Positions 38,540-41,696 of a stretch of DNA of 41,696 nt are shown here, one piece after another. Position numbers and translations under genes: made by a program. The stretch spans positions 33,519 through 75,214 of the forward strand of contig JAIXKN010000059.1 in assembly GCA_026932425.1 (NCBI GenBank). The letters run 5' to 3'. Positions within the stretch are counted from its first letter, which is position 1. Every line of letters begins with the position of its first letter. The stretch comes from Burkholderiales bacterium (GTDB lineage: Bacteria > Pseudomonadota > Gammaproteobacteria > Burkholderiales > Burkholderiaceae_C). The notes under the pieces are model-generated. The model worked only from the letters and a program-made list of their open reading frames with translations, made no database searches and had not been told where the DNA came from.

Positions 38540-39010
38540 ATGCCAGCCCTCGTCCTGACCCCGGCCGAACGCAAGGAAAAGCGCGGCCTTGCGCATCACC
38601 TCGAGCCGGTCGTGATGATCGGCGCCGACGGGCTGACCCCGGCGGTCGAGCGCGAGGTCGATGCGGCGCTTGCGGCGCACGGGCTGATCAAGGTGCGCGT
38701 CTTCAGCGACGATCGCAGCCAGCGCGAAGCCATCCTGCTGGCGCTGGCCGAGGCGCTCGGCGCCGCGCCGGTCCAGCACATCGGCAAGCTGCTCGTCCTC
38801 TGGCGCCCGCCGCTCGAGAAGCCGCGCGCCGATCGGCCCGACCGCAAGCCCGGGCCGCGTCTCGTGCGGGTCGTCAAGCCCAGCGGCCGTCCAGGGCGCG
38901 CGCCCACTGCGCGCGTCGTCAAGCTGCTGGGCAACCAGCGCGTGAGCGCCGGCGGGCTGATCAAGCGCGCGCGGCCGACACAGCGCTCGACGAAGAAAAG
39001 CGGCCGCTGA
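38540..39010 (+). CDS. yhbY: YhbY/CRS1-domain RNA-binding protein
   Basis: 156 residues. The first 95 form the CRM (CRS1-YhbY) domain: [49 protein letters not shown], and a GxxG-like loop. This domain binds RNA and associates with pre-50S particles. Unlike the 97-residue E. coli YhbY, it carries about 60 extra, strongly basic residues ([20 protein letters not shown]...TKKSGR) likely to bind RNA non-specifically. ATG 38540; only GATAAT 6 nt upstream. Divergent from rlmE, another 50S assembly gene. Confidence 0.93.
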   Translation: MPALVLTPAERKEKRGLAHHLEPVVMIGADGLTPAVEREVDAALAAHGLIKVRVFSDDRSQREAILLALAEALGAAPVQHIGKLLVLWRPPLEKPRADRPDRKPGPRLVRVVKPSGRPGRAPTARVVKLLGNQRVSAGGLIKRARPTQRSTKKSGR

Positions 39011-39065
39011 GCCTGCCCGCAACCGTCGCGGGGATCGCGGCGACGATCACTCTCCTCCGAATCGT

Positions 39066-39114
39066 CCGCGGCCGGTCGGCGCGGCATCGAGGCCTGCCGC
39101 GCCAGGCCCCGCGG
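39066..39114. terminator. Nested inverted repeat between convergent yhbY and the DUF4149-like gene
   Basis: A 9-bp perfect inner stem, GGCGCGGCA (39078-39086) with TGCCGCGCC (39095-39103), is enclosed by GGCC/GGCC and CCGC/GCGG outer pairs with a two-base bulge. It is a plausible bidirectional stop for both converging genes, but neither side has a T-tract. The 113-bp gap holds nothing else. Confidence 0.4.
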
Positions 39115-39123
39115 CCAGCCGGC

Positions 39124-39582
39124 TCAAGCGCCCTCGCGCGTGCCGCTGGCTCGCCAGGCCAGCGCCGCCACGAGCAGGGCCTTGAGTCCGAAGAGCGCGA
39201 CGCTGCCGCCGTGCAGCACGCCAAAGCCAAGCGGCACCGCATGCCCGCCCCGCGCCGCCTCGATCATCGGCTGCAATCCGTACGCGGAGAGGATGGTGCA
39301 GAAGAGCACCGCCAGCACCAGCACCATCTCGGTGCTCAGCCGGCTGCCGCGGCCCTCGCGTGCGGCGCGCTGCGCTCGCGCACGCTCGAGGAACCAGAGC
39401 ACGAGCGCCAGCACGATGCTGGCGCCGGCCTCGATGCGAAAGATGCGCCCGTTGACCAGCCCGGCCTGCGTGCGCGCCAGCACCGCGAAGCTGGCCGGCG
39501 CGGCAACGAGCGCGACGCCCGCCAGCATCCCCAGCCAGACGCCGGGCAGCAGGCGGCGCAAGCGCTCGCCGAATGACGCCAT
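39124..39582 (-). CDS. DUF4149-like four-helix membrane protein
   Basis: 152 residues with four predicted membrane segments (about 10-28, 47-63, 83-102 and 126-144). The pattern LLPGVWLGMLAGVALVAAPASFAVL, NGRIFRIEAG and LHGGSVALFGLKALLVA resembles DUF4149 (TMEM205-like) proteins that follow greA in many betaproteobacteria. Function unknown. The ATG at 39582 shares its A with the greA stop (TGATG), so the two are translationally coupled. Confidence 0.85.
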   Translation of the reverse strand: MASFGERLRRLLPGVWLGMLAGVALVAAPASFAVLARTQAGLVNGRIFRIEAGASIVLALVLWFLERARAQRAAREGRGSRLSTEMVLVLAVLFCTILSAYGLQPMIEAARGGHAVPLGFGVLHGGSVALFGLKALLVAALAWRASGTREGA

Positions 39583-40058
39583 CAGACGTAGCGGACGTCG
39601 ATGATTTCCCAGTTGCGCACCCCGCCCGGCGCCTGCACCTCGGCGACATCGCCGGCGACCTTGCCGATGAGCGCGCGCGCGATCGGGCTGCTGATCGAGA
39701 TCAGGCCGAGCTTGAGGTCGGCCTCGTCGTCGCCGACGATCTGGTAGGTGGCCTTCTGGCCGCTGTCCTCGTCCTCGAGGTCGACGGTGGCGCCGAACAC
39801 CACCTTGCCGCCGGCGTCGACCCGTGCCGGGTCGATCACCTGCGCCGCGGCGAGCTTGGCCTCGAGCTCCTTGATGCGGCCCTCGATGAAACCCTGCTTG
39901 TCCTTGGCCGCGTCGTACTCGGCGTTCTCGGAGAGATCGCCCTGCGCGCGCGCGTCGGCGATTGCCTGGATCACCGCGGGGCGATCGACGGTCTTCAGGC
40001 GGTGCAGTTCCTGCTTGAGCTTCTCCGCACCGCGGATGGTCAGGGGGATGGTGGCCAT
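39582..40058 (-). CDS. greA: Transcript cleavage factor GreA
   Basis: 158 residues, standard length. MATIPLTIRGAEKLKQELHRLK is the family start, ARAQGDLSENAEYDAAKDKQ is the coiled-coil tip with the acidic pair, and the C-terminal half has VVFGATVDLED, YQIVGDDEADL and SISSPIARALIGK. GreA stimulates cleavage of short backtracked RNA and relieves promoter-proximal pausing. It lies 93 nt downstream of carB, separated by a strong hairpin, and is coupled to the DUF4149-like gene. GreB is encoded 12 kb away in the same window. Confidence 0.97.
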   Translation of the reverse strand: MATIPLTIRGAEKLKQELHRLKTVDRPAVIQAIADARAQGDLSENAEYDAAKDKQGFIEGRIKELEAKLAAAQVIDPARVDAGGKVVFGATVDLEDEDSGQKATYQIVGDDEADLKLGLISISSPIARALIGKVAGDVAEVQAPGGVRNWEIIDVRYV

Positions 40059-40096
40059 GGGGGTTGCCGCTGCACAAGAACACGAAGAAAGTGAAA

Positions 40097-40133
40097 CCGC
40101 CGCAGCGTCCCCTGTCCGGGGGCGCTGCGGCGG
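40097..40133 (-). terminator. Strong hairpin between carB and greA (terminator or attenuator)
   Basis: CCGCCGCAGCG and CGCTGCGGCGG form a perfect 11-bp stem, topped by CCCC/GGGG. On the minus strand it is followed by TTTCACTTTCTTC. It starts 18 nt after the carB stop and ends 39 nt before the greA ATG. It could end most carB transcripts and lower greA expression; whether greA has its own promoter is not visible. Confidence 0.6.
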
Positions 40134-40151
40134 ATCGGAAGAGGCCGGAGT

Positions 40152-41696
<1,545 letters not shown>

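Overview
The window is a GC-rich, gene-dense chromosomal segment. The gene content and order point to a betaproteobacterium of the order Burkholderiales, probably near the Rubrivivax/Leptothrix/Ideonella group. That placement is inference from synteny (rimP-nusA-infB-rbfA-truB-typA, hemC-hemD-hemX-hemY, gmk-rpoZ-spoT, rlmE-ftsH-glmM, carB-greA) and was not tested by a search. Nearly all of it is core housekeeping DNA. I saw no CRISPR array, prophage, insertion sequence or defence island, and no complete undescribed multi-gene system.

Layout. (1) 18-2641, minus: a wax ester synthase/DGAT-like acyltransferase and a DMT-family exporter; the exporter is translationally coupled to typA. (2) 2638-11063, minus: a ribosome/translation operon transcribed rimP > nusA > infB > rbfA > truB > typA > exporter, with a consensus-like promoter at 11318-11347 and a terminator-like hairpin inside the leader. 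(3) 11406-14469: fabI (plus) converging on a large PLP-dependent basic amino-acid decarboxylase (minus). (4) 14667-16240, plus: NfeD-like protein, stomatin-like SPFH protein and tRNA-Ser(GGA), followed by about 670 bp with no recognisable gene. (5) 16915-20635: anchored alpha/beta hydrolase, an Ala-rich lipoprotein with 11-residue repeats, a hypothetical gene coupled to the ribosomal oxygenase roxA, and a SlyD-like prolyl isomerase. (6) 20668-23151, minus: coaBC-dut and a YecA-like SEC-C protein. (7) 23284-27769: gmk-rpoZ, terminator, bifunctional spoT/rel (plus), then greB and a queuosine-precursor transporter (minus). (8) tRNA-Arg(ACG) and the haem operon hemC-hemD-hemX-hemY (minus), divergent from a GT-C-like membrane protein (32340-34013). 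(9) 34069-38519, minus: rlmE, ftsH and glmM, without the folP gene usually found between the last two. (10) 38540-41696: yhbY (plus), then carB (cut by the window edge) > greA > DUF4149-like membrane protein (minus).

The genes serve mainly translation and ribosome assembly (IF2, RimP, RbfA, TruB, TypA, RlmE, YhbY, RoxA, two tRNAs), RNA polymerase function and ppGpp control (NusA, omega, GreA, GreB, SpoT, Gmk), membrane quality control (FtsH, NfeD/SPFH), and biosynthesis of fatty acids, haem, CoA, amino sugars, pyrimidines and carbamoyl phosphate.

The most interesting signals are non-coding. Many transcription units that begin a new promoter show a -10-like hexamer only 6-10 nt before the start codon and no Shine-Dalgarno sequence, which suggests leaderless transcripts. 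The rlmE/yhbY pair appears to share one symmetric -10 element. The rimP-nusA-infB leader carries a hairpin followed by eight T residues that looks like an attenuator.
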